Source of the DNA: Bradyrhizobium daqingense
GTDB taxonomy: Bacteria > Pseudomonadota > Alphaproteobacteria > Rhizobiales > Xanthobacteraceae
Assembly (NCBI RefSeq): GCF_021044685.1
Contig: NZ_CP088014.1
Span: 4,698,001 to 4,762,000, forward strand
Reading direction: 5' to 3'
Length of the DNA stretch: 64,000 nucleotides
The translations under genes and the position numbers were made by a program. Below the pieces are notes generated by a model. The model did not search any database. It saw only the letters and a program-made list of their open reading frames with translations, and was not told where the DNA came from. Shown in pieces: positions 23,384 through 31,557 of this stretch. Every line of letters starts with the position of its first letter. Within the stretch, counting starts at the first letter, position 1.

Positions 23384-23918
23384 TGCAGAAGCGATACTTT
23401 CCGGCTTTGGAACCTTTGCGTGGACTGGCCGCGCTTATGGTGATCCTTGTTCATTGCGTGGTCACCTGGACGCCAGAGTTCTCGGTTGGCTTCCAAAACC
23501 TGTTGCTCGTCCCGATGAGCGGGAGGGCGCCGGTCATTTTATTCTTCGTCCTCAGCGGTTTCGTGCTGGCGAGTTCCTTCGATGGCTACTCCCTGCGAGC
23601 TGTGACCGGTTACTATGTACGTCGGCTGTTCCGCATAGTCCCGCTGGCGTGGGTTGGTCTCCTCATAGCACTTCTTGTAGCGGCTCTGACTCGCCAATGG
23701 GTACCCGACTTACCACTTAGTGATTGGTTGAGGCCGACGTTCACCGCGTCGGCAGATCGGCTGCCTGGCTGTAGAGCTGGCCCCGGTTGTTTGGACAGCG
23801 CCCCGCTGGATTTAAGTGGATTCCTGCCGGGTTATGCTGAACGCGGGGCTTTACGATTTTGTCGTTGCGTCGGGAGGGCGTAGCCCGACCAGAGCGACGA
23901 CAAAATCGTCGGCGACGG

Positions 23919-24746
23919 TCATGCGGCCATCACCATAGCTTGCGTGCCGAAGTAAGCCTCGTCGGGCGTGCGCCCGTCAAGGCTCGAGTGAGGGCGTCCC
24001 TGATTGTAGAAGGCCAGATACTTGGCAATTGACGCTCGCGCCTCGGACACGCTGTCGTAGGCGCGGAGATAAACTTCTTCGTATTTGACCGTGCGCCAGA
24101 GCCGCTCGACAAACACGTTGTCGCGCCAGGCGCCCTTGCCATCCATGCTGATGGCGATCTTCGCGTCCAGCAGCACATCGGTGAACTCGAGGCTGGTGAA
24201 CTGGCTGCCCTGGTCCGTGTTGAAAATCGCGGGCCTGCCGTGCTTCGCCAACGCCTCCTGGACCGCTTCGACGCAGAAGGCCGCCTCCATTGTGATCGAG
24301 ACGCGATGGGCCAGGACCCGTCGGCTGAACACATCGACGACCGCCGCGAGATAGACGAAGCCACGCCGCATCGGAATGTAGGTGATGTCCATTGCCCACG
24401 CATGGTCGGGCCGCTCGATCTTCAATCCGCGCAACAGGTACGGGTAGATCTTGTGACCCGGAGCCGGCTTGCTCGTGTTCGGGCGACGATAGACCGCCTC
24501 GATCCCCATGCGCTTCATCAGCGTCGCGATGTGGCGGCGACCGGCGTATACCCCCTCCCGCCGCAGCAACGATCGCAGCATACGCGCTCCCGCGAAGGGA
24601 TAATCGAGATGCAGCTCATCGAGCCGACGCATCAAGGCAAGGTCCTCGGCCGAAACTGGCCGAGGTTCATAGTAGACCGTGCTGCGAGCCAGCTTCAGGA
24701 CCTTCGCCTGGCGCACGATAGAAAGATCATGACCGCGGTCGATCAT
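23919..24746 (-). CDS. IS3-family transposase OrfB (DDE integrase)
   Basis: 275 residues. The rve/DDE core is visible: WAMDITYIPMRRGFVYLAAV gives the first Asp, FNTDQGSQFTS the second, and DNVFVERLWRTVKYEEVYL the Glu. The N-terminal helical HTH_21 part is YPFAGARMLRSLLRREG. It overlaps orfA by 4 bases (ATGA), so it is made by coupling or by the frameshift used in IS3 elements. Confidence 0.95.
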   Translation of the reverse strand: MIDRGHDLSIVRQAKVLKLARSTVYYEPRPVSAEDLALMRRLDELHLDYPFAGARMLRSLLRREGVYAGRRHIATLMKRMGIEAVYRRPNTSKPAPGHKIYPYLLRGLKIERPDHAWAMDITYIPMRRGFVYLAAVVDVFSRRVLAHRVSITMEAAFCVEAVQEALAKHGRPAIFNTDQGSQFTSLEFTDVLLDAKIAISMDGKGAWRDNVFVERLWRTVKYEEVYLRAYDSVSEARASIAKYLAFYNQGRPHSSLDGRTPDEAYFGTQAMVMAA

Positions 24747-25048
24747 CGCTTTGCGCTCAGCAGGCCCGCCTTGGTGAGCGCGCCGGACAAAAAATCGTTT
24801 TCCAACGCCAGCTCGCCGATCTTGGCATGCAACGCCTTCAAATCGACCGGCGTCTCGGCCGATGTCTTGTCATGCCCAAACACGCCGGCGGCGCCTTCCA
24901 GGAGCTGGTTTTTCCAGATCGTGATCTGGTTCGGATGAACATCAAACAGTTGCGCCAGCTCCGCCAGTGTCTTGTCTCCTTTGACCGCAGCCAAAGCAAC
25001 CTTCGCCTTGAATGCCGGAGAATGCGTCCGGCGGCTCTTCTTCGTCAT
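24743..25048 (-). CDS. IS3-family transposase OrfA (HTH_Tnp_1)
   Basis: 101 residues from the ATG at 25048. THSPAFKAKVALAAVKGDKT and LAELAQLFDVHPNQITIWKN form the helix-turn-helix of IS3 OrfA, followed by the leucine-rich helix KALHAKIGELALENDFL. A longer start at 25102 lies near the IS end and is unlikely. It binds the IS ends with OrfB. Confidence 0.93.
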   Translation of the reverse strand: MTKKSRRTHSPAFKAKVALAAVKGDKTLAELAQLFDVHPNQITIWKNQLLEGAAGVFGHDKTSAETPVDLKALHAKIGELALENDFLSGALTKAGLLSAKR

Positions 25049-26029
25049 CTTCGCTCCTGATTCGCAGCAAGAATCCTCGCCGCTGTCAGGCAGAAAATCC
25101 ACTCAAGCTACTGTCCGAATTTGCGGGGCCAGCTCTTGTCTTCTCTTTGCGACCAATGAGATCAACCCGGTCTACTGGACCCTGCACGTCGAAATCGTTG
25201 GCAGCATATTGTTGCCGCTTATGTTGCTCAACGCACCGCTGGCTTTGATTCTCTGCTTCGGCCTGCAATTCTGGCCCGCCCATCTTGTTCCGCTTTGGGT
25301 GATGACGAACATGTTGCTATTCAGTTTCGCTGCTGGCGTGCTGACCTATAGGCTGGTCGAGAAGGTCCAGTTTCGCGTTGAACGCTACTGGGGCATCGGA
25401 GGCGCGATGCTGCTCGTATTCGCTCACGCCGTGATCGGCCCGCGATCATTCTCGGGTTGGCACCTGGGCTCTATCGAGGCGCTCCGCGTCAACCTCGGCG
25501 CGATGGATAATCTAGGACTTTTGGCCCAGCACAGTTTAGAGACCACCGGCGCGGCCGTCTTAGTTGCCGTGCTCGCTTGCAACCCCATTAGGCTGTTGCA
25601 GGCGGCGCCACTACGCATGCTTGGTCAGATCTCATACTCCGTCTATGTCGCGCATATTCCCGCGCTTATCTTGGTAGCAGCCGCCGTCTCCCTGGTCACC
25701 TCCGATCCGGTCATCCGGCTCGCTTTGATGGTCGGGATTACCGTCCCTCTCTCGGTGGCTGTTGCAACCACGGTCCATCTGGTCGTGGAGAAGCCAGGTA
25801 TGGGGTTAGGACGCAAACTCCAGACCGCCGTCCTCGGGTTATCGAGCTTCTCCCCTCGGGATGTGAGGCAAACTGTCGATACAGCCGAGGGACGCAGAGA
25901 CCTCCAAAGCTACGCCGGGCCGGGAGGGTACTCGGCCGACGACGCTTCAGCGAAGACGGCAGGCCGGGCGACGACCCCGGGTTGAGCGCGAGCACGTGAA
26001 TAACTGCGGGGTTGGCGTTGTGAGAAGCA

Positions 26030-26227
26030 ATGCCATCTTCAACTCGGGTAATCTTGCGCATCATGTGGCGCGGCATTCTCATCTCTCCGACTGGCAGCAT
26101 CGGCCGCCGCCGACTTGCGGCTCCCGCAGATCAAGCCTATCCCCTTCTCGGACGATCCGTGCACCGTGCTCGACGGTCAGCCCAGCATGCAATCCGCTAT
26201 GTCGACAATCGCGAGCTCGACAAATAG
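26030..26227 (+). pseudogene. Chimeric remnant of the secreted-protein gene
   Basis: Bases from about 26098 to 26188 resemble the 5' part of the gene at 21282 (encoding QIKPIPFSDDPCTVLDG against QINPIPFSHEPCSVLDG), with clear divergence. At 26189 the sequence jumps to the near-identical last codons AIRYVDNRELDK, missing some 400 bases of the middle. The two parts are in different frames, so no normal product can be made. An apparent 65-residue frame through it is not a protein of the family. Confidence 0.8.
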
Positions 26228-26413
26228 CTCTATCCCCTCATCCCGAGGAGCGCGCTCGCGCGCGTCTCGAAGGATGAAAGGCCGAGGTGTTGCAACAGCC
26301 GGGCCTGCATGGTTCGAGACGGCGCGTTGCGCCTCCTCACCATGAGGCGTGAGAGTTGCGAGCGGCCGCCGATCGATGATACCTCAGAGACGGGGCGCTG
26401 GCCGAAGGGGAGG
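26189..26413 (+). repeat. Direct repeat, right copy (island boundary)
   Basis: Near-identical to 21825-22053. It ends 5 bases before the NnrU gene start, so the ancestral order was probably secreted protein, this spacer, nnrU, with the island placed between two copies. Confidence 0.9.
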
Positions 26414-26418
26414 AAGTC

Positions 26419-27003
26419 GTGGGTCTGGTGGTCATGATCCTGGGGCTGGTGTTGTTTTTCGCAGCCCATGTCTTCACGACGAAACGCAAGGCGCGCGCGC
26501 AGGCGATCGCGAAGCTCGGCGAGGGGACCTACAAGATCCTCTATTCGCTGGTCTCGCTGGCGGGGCTCGCGCTGATCATCTGGGGTTATGCCCATTACCG
26601 CAGCACCGGCTGGATCGACCTCTGGTATCCGCCGAAGGCGATGAAGCACATCACGCTGGCTTTGATGCTGCCCGCAGTCATTCTGGTGGTGGCCTCTTAC
26701 TTGCGCGGCCGCATTTATGCGACGCTGAAGCATCCAATGCTGGCCGGCATCAAGCTGTGGGCCGCTGCGCACCTGCTCGCCAATGGCGATCTCGGCTCCA
26801 TCATCCTGTTTGGCTCGTTCCTGGGCTGGGCGGTGTATGATCGCATCACGCTGAAGCGTCGCACCGATGGCGGTGGGCCGCCGATACCCGTCGGCGGCGT
26901 CAGCAACGATCTGATCGCAGTCGCGGTCGGCGTCGTTGCTTACCTGGCGCTGGCCTTTGCGTTCCATCCGGTCGTGATCGGCGTCCCCGTGATCGGGGTC
27001 TAG
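26419..27003 (+). CDS. NnrU family membrane protein
   Basis: 194 residues from a GTG start. It has five to six membrane helices. VMILGLVLFFAAHVFTTKRK, LIIWGYAHYRSTGWIDLWYP and HPMLAGIKLWAAAHLLANGD match the NnrU family, where histidines in membrane helices are conserved. NnrU was named from genes near nitric-oxide reduction in Rhodobacter; related proteins act in carotenoid isomerisation in plants. No denitrification gene is nearby here, so its role is open. Confidence 0.88.
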   Translation: MGLVVMILGLVLFFAAHVFTTKRKARAQAIAKLGEGTYKILYSLVSLAGLALIIWGYAHYRSTGWIDLWYPPKAMKHITLALMLPAVILVVASYLRGRIYATLKHPMLAGIKLWAAAHLLANGDLGSIILFGSFLGWAVYDRITLKRRTDGGGPPIPVGGVSNDLIAVAVGVVAYLALAFAFHPVVIGVPVIGV

Positions 27004-27075
27004 CCGGTCAGCACAAGACGCAACCCGGCTGTCCATGCGCGGAAGCTGGCAAGAGCAACAAGCCGAGGTTCTTCG

Positions 27076-28668
27076 ATGGATTGGTCGCAATCTCAGATCC
27101 CGCCGATGCGGCTCGAGGTGCGCTTTGGCGATCGGGTGGTGCCGGCGTTCGCGGAGCGGCCGGCTGGCCTCTGGGCGATGGTCGCGGAAGCCTGCGACCG
27201 CAATGGAGACGGCGAAGCGCTGATCTGCGGCGATGTCCGCCTGAGCTGGCGGCAGGCGGTGGAGCAGGCCGCGCGGATCGCGGCGGGGTTCCGCAAGCTT
27301 GGCCTCGAGCGCGGCGACCGCGTCGCCATCCTGCTCGGCAACCGCATCGAATTTCCGCTGCTGCTGTTTGCCGCCGCCCATGAGGGGCTGGTCACAGTCC
27401 TGCTCAGCACGCGTCAGCAAAAGCCGGAGATTGCCTATGTGCTTGCCGATTGCGGCGCGAAGCTCCTGATCCACGAGGCAGCGCTCGCCGAGCGGCTGCC
27501 CGATGCGCAGGATACGCCCGATCTGATCCATCGCATCGCCATCGACGACGATCCGGCCCGGTCCCGCTTCGCCGCGCTTTCCGACAACGCGGCGGCGCCT
27601 GCGCCGGTCGAGGTGAACGAAGAGGACACCGCGATGATCCTCTACACCTCGGGCACCACGGGCAAGCCGAAGGGCGCGATGCTGGCCCATTGCAACATCG
27701 TCCACTCCTCGATGGTGTTCGTGTCCTGTCTGCAATTGACGGCAGCGGATCGCTCGGTCGCCGCGGTGCCGCTCGGCCATGTCACCGGCGTCGTCGCCAA
27801 CATCACGACCATGATCCGCTGCGGTGGCGCGCTGATCATCATGCCCGAGTTCAAGGCGGCCGATTACCTCAAGCTCGCCGCGCGCGAGCGCGTCACCTAC
27901 ACCGTGATGGTGCCGGCGATGTACAATCTCTGCCTGCTCCAGCCCGATTTCGACGGCTATGACCTGTCGAGCTGGCGCATCGGCGGCTTCGGCGGCGCGC
28001 CGATGCCGGTCGCGACCATCGAGAGGCTCAAGGCGAAGATTCCCGGCCTGAAGCTGATGAACTGCTACGGCGCGACCGAGACGACGTCGCCCTCGACGAT
28101 CATGCCGGGCGAGCTGACCGAGAGCCATATCGACAGCGTCGGCCTGCCGTGTCCGGGCGCGCGTATCGTCGCGATGGGGGCGGACGGGCGCGAGCTGCCT
28201 CCTGGCGAGATCGGCGAGCTCTGGATCCAGAGCGCCTCCGTCATCAAGGGCTATTGGAACAATCCGAAGGCCACCACCGAGAGCTTCACCAGCGGGTTCT
28301 GGCACTCCGGCGATCTCGGCTCCGTCGATGCCGATGGCTTCGTCCGCGTGTTCGACCGGCAGAAGGACATGATCAACCGCGGCGGCCTGAAGATCTATTC
28401 GGCCGAGGTCGAATCCGTGCTGGCCGGCCACCCCGCCGTGGTCGAGAGCGCGATCATCGCCAAGGCCTGTCCGGTGCTGGGCGAGCGCGTCCACGCCGTC
28501 GTGGTGACGCGCAGCCCGGTCGCCGACACCGACTTGCGGGCCTGGTGCGCGGAGCGGCTGTCCGACTACAAGGTTCCCGAGACCGTGGCGATCACCGCCG
28601 AGCCGTTGCCACGCAATGCCAATGGCAAGGTGCTGAAGCGGCAGCTGCGGGAGCTGCTCGGAAGCTGA
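27076..28668 (+). CDS. Acyl-CoA synthetase (AMP-forming), class I adenylate-forming enzyme
   Basis: 530 residues. The AMP-binding P-loop is ILYTSGTTGKPKGAM; further core motifs are NCYGATETTSP, WHSGDLGSVDADGF and DRQKDMINRGGLKI, and the catalytic lysine is in NANGKVLKRQL at the C-terminus. The layout is that of long- or medium-chain fatty-acid or aryl-CoA ligases. The substrate cannot be read from sequence. It follows nnrU by 72 bases and may be transcribed alone. Confidence 0.93.
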   Translation: MDWSQSQIPPMRLEVRFGDRVVPAFAERPAGLWAMVAEACDRNGDGEALICGDVRLSWRQAVEQAARIAAGFRKLGLERGDRVAILLGNRIEFPLLLFAAAHEGLVTVLLSTRQQKPEIAYVLADCGAKLLIHEAALAERLPDAQDTPDLIHRIAIDDDPARSRFAALSDNAAAPAPVEVNEEDTAMILYTSGTTGKPKGAMLAHCNIVHSSMVFVSCLQLTAADRSVAAVPLGHVTGVVANITTMIRCGGALIIMPEFKAADYLKLAARERVTYTVMVPAMYNLCLLQPDFDGYDLSSWRIGGFGGAPMPVATIERLKAKIPGLKLMNCYGATETTSPSTIMPGELTESHIDSVGLPCPGARIVAMGADGRELPPGEIGELWIQSASVIKGYWNNPKATTESFTSGFWHSGDLGSVDADGFVRVFDRQKDMINRGGLKIYSAEVESVLAGHPAVVESAIIAKACPVLGERVHAVVVTRSPVADTDLRAWCAERLSDYKVPETVAITAEPLPRNANGKVLKRQLRELLGS

Positions 28669-28837
28669 GCTGGGCAGACGGTTCTCCGGGCCTTTCCGGG
28701 GTGGTTAACGCCTTGATTGGGCTCGCTTTGCCTTGCCACCGCCATATCGTTAGGGTACCTCGCCGCCACGTGGGGAACGGGATTCCTGACGCGAACGCTT
28801 TGGCGCGCGCACCCGAATGGGCATGGGATTGGCATAA

Positions 28838-29491
28838 GTGTCTGATTTATTTGGCGAAGTCGACGAGGAAATGCGTCGCGAACAGCTCAAGAAGCTGTGG
28901 GACAAGTATTCGATCTACTTCATCGTCCTGATGGTGCTGATCGTCGCTGGCGTCGCCGGCTGGCGCGGCTATCAGTATCTGGAGTCCAAGAAAGCCGCCG
29001 AGGCCGGCGCGGCCTTCGAGAAGGCCGTCGAGCTGTCCGAGCAGGACAAGCACGCGGACGCGGAGAAGGCCTTCACCGAGCTCGCCGCCAAGGCCCCGTC
29101 GGGCTATCGCACGCTGGCGCGGCTGCGCGCTGCGGGCGAGGCCGCCAGCCGCGATTCCAAGGCCGCGGCAAAAATGTATGACGACATCGCCGCCGATCGC
29201 AGCGTCGGCGGCGAGTGGCAGGATCTGGCCAAGCTCCGGGCCGCCGGTCTCATGCTCGACAGCGCGAGCTATGCCGACATGCAGCAGCGGCTGGAGGCCT
29301 CCGCCGCGCCGAAATCGACCTTCCGCCACAGCGCCCGCGAAATGCTGGCGCTTTCGGCCTGGCGCAACAACGACATGACCGCGGCCCGCAAATGGCTCGA
29401 CGCGATCTCCGAGGATAACGAAACACCGCCCGGCCTGCGCTCGCGCGCCGAGGCGCTTCAAGCCCTGCTGCCCCCCGTCGCCAAAAGCTGA
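28838..29491 (+). CDS. YfgM-like tetratricopeptide membrane protein
   Basis: 217 residues from a GTG start. Residues about 20-45 are one membrane helix (YSIYFIVLMVLIVAGVAGWR), and the rest is a periplasmic TPR-like domain (FEKAVELSEQDKHADAEKAF, KLRAAGLMLDS). In many proteobacteria yfgM lies upstream of bamB and der; it helps periplasmic chaperone hand-over at the Sec translocon. Here a Pro/Ala-rich lipoprotein gene takes the bamB place and der follows. Confidence 0.85.
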   Translation: MSDLFGEVDEEMRREQLKKLWDKYSIYFIVLMVLIVAGVAGWRGYQYLESKKAAEAGAAFEKAVELSEQDKHADAEKAFTELAAKAPSGYRTLARLRAAGEAASRDSKAAAKMYDDIAADRSVGGEWQDLAKLRAAGLMLDSASYADMQQRLEASAAPKSTFRHSAREMLALSAWRNNDMTAARKWLDAISEDNETPPGLRSRAEALQALLPPVAKS

Positions 29492-29521
29492 CGACGGTTC
29501 TCTGACGTAACGAGACACAAG

Positions 29522-30070
29522 ATGCGCCGCACGCCACGCTTGATCGCAGCCGCTGTCCTGATCGCCTTCACTGGCGTCCTGGGCGGCTGCTCCAGCTTCG
29601 ATCCAAGCGACATGCTCGACTTCCTCGACACCAAGAAGAAGCTGCCGGGCGACCGCAAGCCGGTGTTTCCCGAGGGCGTGCCGGGCCTCGAGCAGGGCGT
29701 GCCGAAGGACCTGTACAAGGGCGCGCAGCAGCAGCCCGATCCGAACGCGCCGGCCGTCGCGGCGCTGCCTGCCGAGCCTCCGCCCGAGCCGGCGAGGCCG
29801 GCGAAGGGGGCCAAGTCAGCGAAGTCCAGGCAGCCCGCCACGGCGGCCGCACCGGCTGAAGCGCCCGCCGGCGAAGTCGATGGCGAGGTCCAGCCGGAGG
29901 CCGCGCCGGCGACGGCGGCTCCCCCGCCCAAGCACAAGATCGTCCGCAGGCGTACCACCGCGCCGCCGCCGGATCAGCCCGTCCAGCAGGCGCAACCGGC
30001 CCAGGCCCCGCAGCAGCAGTCGCAAAGCGCCTTCCCGGCGCCGCTGCCGAGCGGCAGCTTCTCGCGATAG
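29522..30070 (+). CDS. Proline/alanine-rich lipoprotein, unknown
   Basis: 182 residues. The signal ends in a lipobox LGGC (Cys27), followed by SSFDPSDMLDFLDTKKKLPG and then a long low-complexity tail rich in P, A, Q and K. It has no beta-propeller repeats, so it is not a full BamB, although it sits between yfgM and der where bamB is usual. Probably anchored in the outer membrane. Its stop codon lies inside the start of the palindromic repeat that follows. Confidence 0.75.
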   Translation: MRRTPRLIAAAVLIAFTGVLGGCSSFDPSDMLDFLDTKKKLPGDRKPVFPEGVPGLEQGVPKDLYKGAQQQPDPNAPAVAALPAEPPPEPARPAKGAKSAKSRQPATAAAPAEAPAGEVDGEVQPEAAPATAAPPPKHKIVRRRTTAPPPDQPVQQAQPAQAPQQQSQSAFPAPLPSGSFSR

Positions 30071-30118
30071 AGCATGATCCGGAAAAGTGTGAAGCGGTTT
30101 TCCGAAAAGATCATGCTC
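30070..30118. repeat. Rhizobiales palindromic repeat (GAGCATGATC type)
   Basis: The arms GAGCATGATC and GATCATGCTC enclose CGGAAAA and TTTTCCG, a nested palindrome often met between genes of Bradyrhizobium and relatives. It lies directly after the lipoprotein gene and may act as a transcript-end structure. Confidence 0.85.
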
Positions 30119-30174
30119 AAACAATTAGTCCCGTTGCATTGACAGGCGCAGCCCCGGCAGCGCACGAATGACCG

Positions 30175-31557
30175 ATGTCCTTCACGATCGCCATCATCGG
30201 CCGGCCCAATGTCGGCAAATCGACGCTGTTCAACCGTCTGGTCGGGCAGAAGCTCGCGCTGGTCGATGACCTGCCGGGCGTCACCCGCGACCGTCGCGAG
30301 GGTGAGGCCAGGCTCGGCGATCTCGAGTTCACCATCATCGATACCGCCGGCCTCGACGAGGGTGCCAAGGGCTCGCTGACCGCGCGCATGCAGGAGCAGA
30401 CCGAGACCGCGATCGCCCAGGCCGACGCGCTGTTCTTCGTCATCGACGCCCGTATCGGCCTGACGCCGACCGATCGTGCCTTCGCCGATTTCGCCCGCAA
30501 GGCCAACAAGCCGGTGCTGCTGGTCGCCAACAAGAGCGAAGGCAAGCATGGCGATGCCGGTGCGATGGAAGCCTTTGCGCTCGGCCTCGGCGATCCCATC
30601 CAGATCTCGGCCGAGCATGGCGAGGGCATGGGCGAGCTTTATGACGAGCTTGCCAAGCTGATGCCCGAGCCGGTCGATGAGGACGAGGACGAGGACGACG
30701 CGCCGATCTCGGAGGAAGAGGCCGCCACGCGTCCGATCCGGGTCGCCATCGTCGGCCGGCCCAATGCCGGCAAGTCGACGCTGATCAATCATCTGCTCGG
30801 CGAGGAGCGCCTGTTGACCAGCCCGGAGGCCGGCACCACGCGCGATTCCATCGCGGTCGAGATCAACTGGAAGGGCCGCGATTTCCGCGTGTTCGACACC
30901 GCGGGCCTGCGCCGGCGCTCGCGCATCGAGGAAAAGCTGGAGAAGCTATCGGTCGCGGACGCGTTGCGCGCGGTGCGCTTTGCCGAAGTCGTCGTGCTGA
31001 TGATGGACACGCAGAACCGCTTCGAGGAGCAGGACCTGCGCATTGCCGATCTGATCGAGCGCGAGGGACGGGCGGTCGTGCTTGCCGTCAACAAATGGGA
31101 CCTGATGGAGACCAAGGGCGGCGGCGCGATCTCGGGCCTGCGCCGCGACGCCGACCATTGGCTGCCGCAGCTCAAGGGCGTGCCAATCGTCGCCGTGTCG
31201 GGCCTGATGGGCGAGGGCATCGACCGTCTGATGCAGGCGATCCAGGACGCCTATGCGATCTGGAACAGGCGTGTGCCGACGGCTGCGCTCAATCGCTGGT
31301 TCGAGCAGGCGATCCAGGCCAATCCGCCGCCGGCCGTCTCCGGGCGCAGGCTGAAGCTGAACTACATCACCCAGACCAAGGCGCGCCCGCCGAGCTTCGT
31401 GCTGTTCTGCTCGCGTGCCGATGCGGTGCCGCAATCCTATTTGCGCTATCTCACCAACTCGATGCGCGAGACGTTCGAACTGCCGGGCACGCCGGTCCGC
31501 ATCACGCTTCGCGAAAAGGCCAATCCCTTCGCGCACAAGCGCAAGCGGCCGTCGTGA
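30175..31557 (+). CDS. der: Ribosome biogenesis GTPase Der (EngA)
   Basis: 460 residues with two G domains in a row: GRPNVGKSTLFNRLVG with DTAGLDEG and NKSEGK in the first, and GRPNAGKSTLINHLLG with DTAGLRRR and NKWDLM in the second. A C-terminal KH-like domain ends with RKRPS. An acidic linker EDEDEDDAP joins the G domains. Der acts in 50S subunit assembly and is essential in most bacteria. Its stop overlaps the start of the MFS gene. Confidence 0.97.
   Translation: MSFTIAIIGRPNVGKSTLFNRLVGQKLALVDDLPGVTRDRREGEARLGDLEFTIIDTAGLDEGAKGSLTARMQEQTETAIAQADALFFVIDARIGLTPTDRAFADFARKANKPVLLVANKSEGKHGDAGAMEAFALGLGDPIQISAEHGEGMGELYDELAKLMPEPVDEDEDEDDAPISEEEAATRPIRVAIVGRPNAGKSTLINHLLGEERLLTSPEAGTTRDSIAVEINWKGRDFRVFDTAGLRRRSRIEEKLEKLSVADALRAVRFAEVVVLMMDTQNRFEEQDLRIADLIEREGRAVVLAVNKWDLMETKGGGAISGLRRDADHWLPQLKGVPIVAVSGLMGEGIDRLMQAIQDAYAIWNRRVPTAALNRWFEQAIQANPPPAVSGRRLKLNYITQTKARPPSFVLFCSRADAVPQSYLRYLTNSMRETFELPGTPVRITLREKANPFAHKRKRPS

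Larger units (their letters stand above)
23773..25136 (-). mobile_element. IS3-family insertion sequence, 1364 bp
   Basis: The ends share the imperfect inverted repeat AGAGCTGGCCCCG followed after a gap by GGACAG. The flanks carry the duplicated target TGT (23770-23772 and 25137-25139). Inside are two overlapping genes on the minus strand, orfA and orfB, the standard IS3 arrangement. Both frames look intact, so the element may be active, and the insertion looks recent because the interrupted gene has no other damage. Confidence 0.93.
23383..25985 (+). pseudogene. Acyltransferase 3 (OafA/YrhL) family gene split by an IS3-family element
   Basis: The N-terminal part (23383-23772) has the family start FPALEPLRGLAALMVILVH, with the catalytic-type histidine in VHC, and APVILFFVLSGFVL. 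The C-terminal part (25140-25985) continues with NEINPVYWTLHVEIVGS and ends after further membrane helices. Removing the IS plus one 3-base duplication joins LPGC to LLFATNE in frame, giving 411 residues, a normal length. The intact enzyme would be an inner-membrane O-acyltransferase for sugars or lipids. As it stands the protein is cut after 130 residues and should be inactive. Confidence 0.92.

Noticed and set aside
26230..28494. A 754-residue minus-strand frame
   Set aside because: Antisense to nnrU and the acyl-CoA synthetase, which have full family motifs. The frame is an effect of high GC and shows only R/H/D-rich composition.
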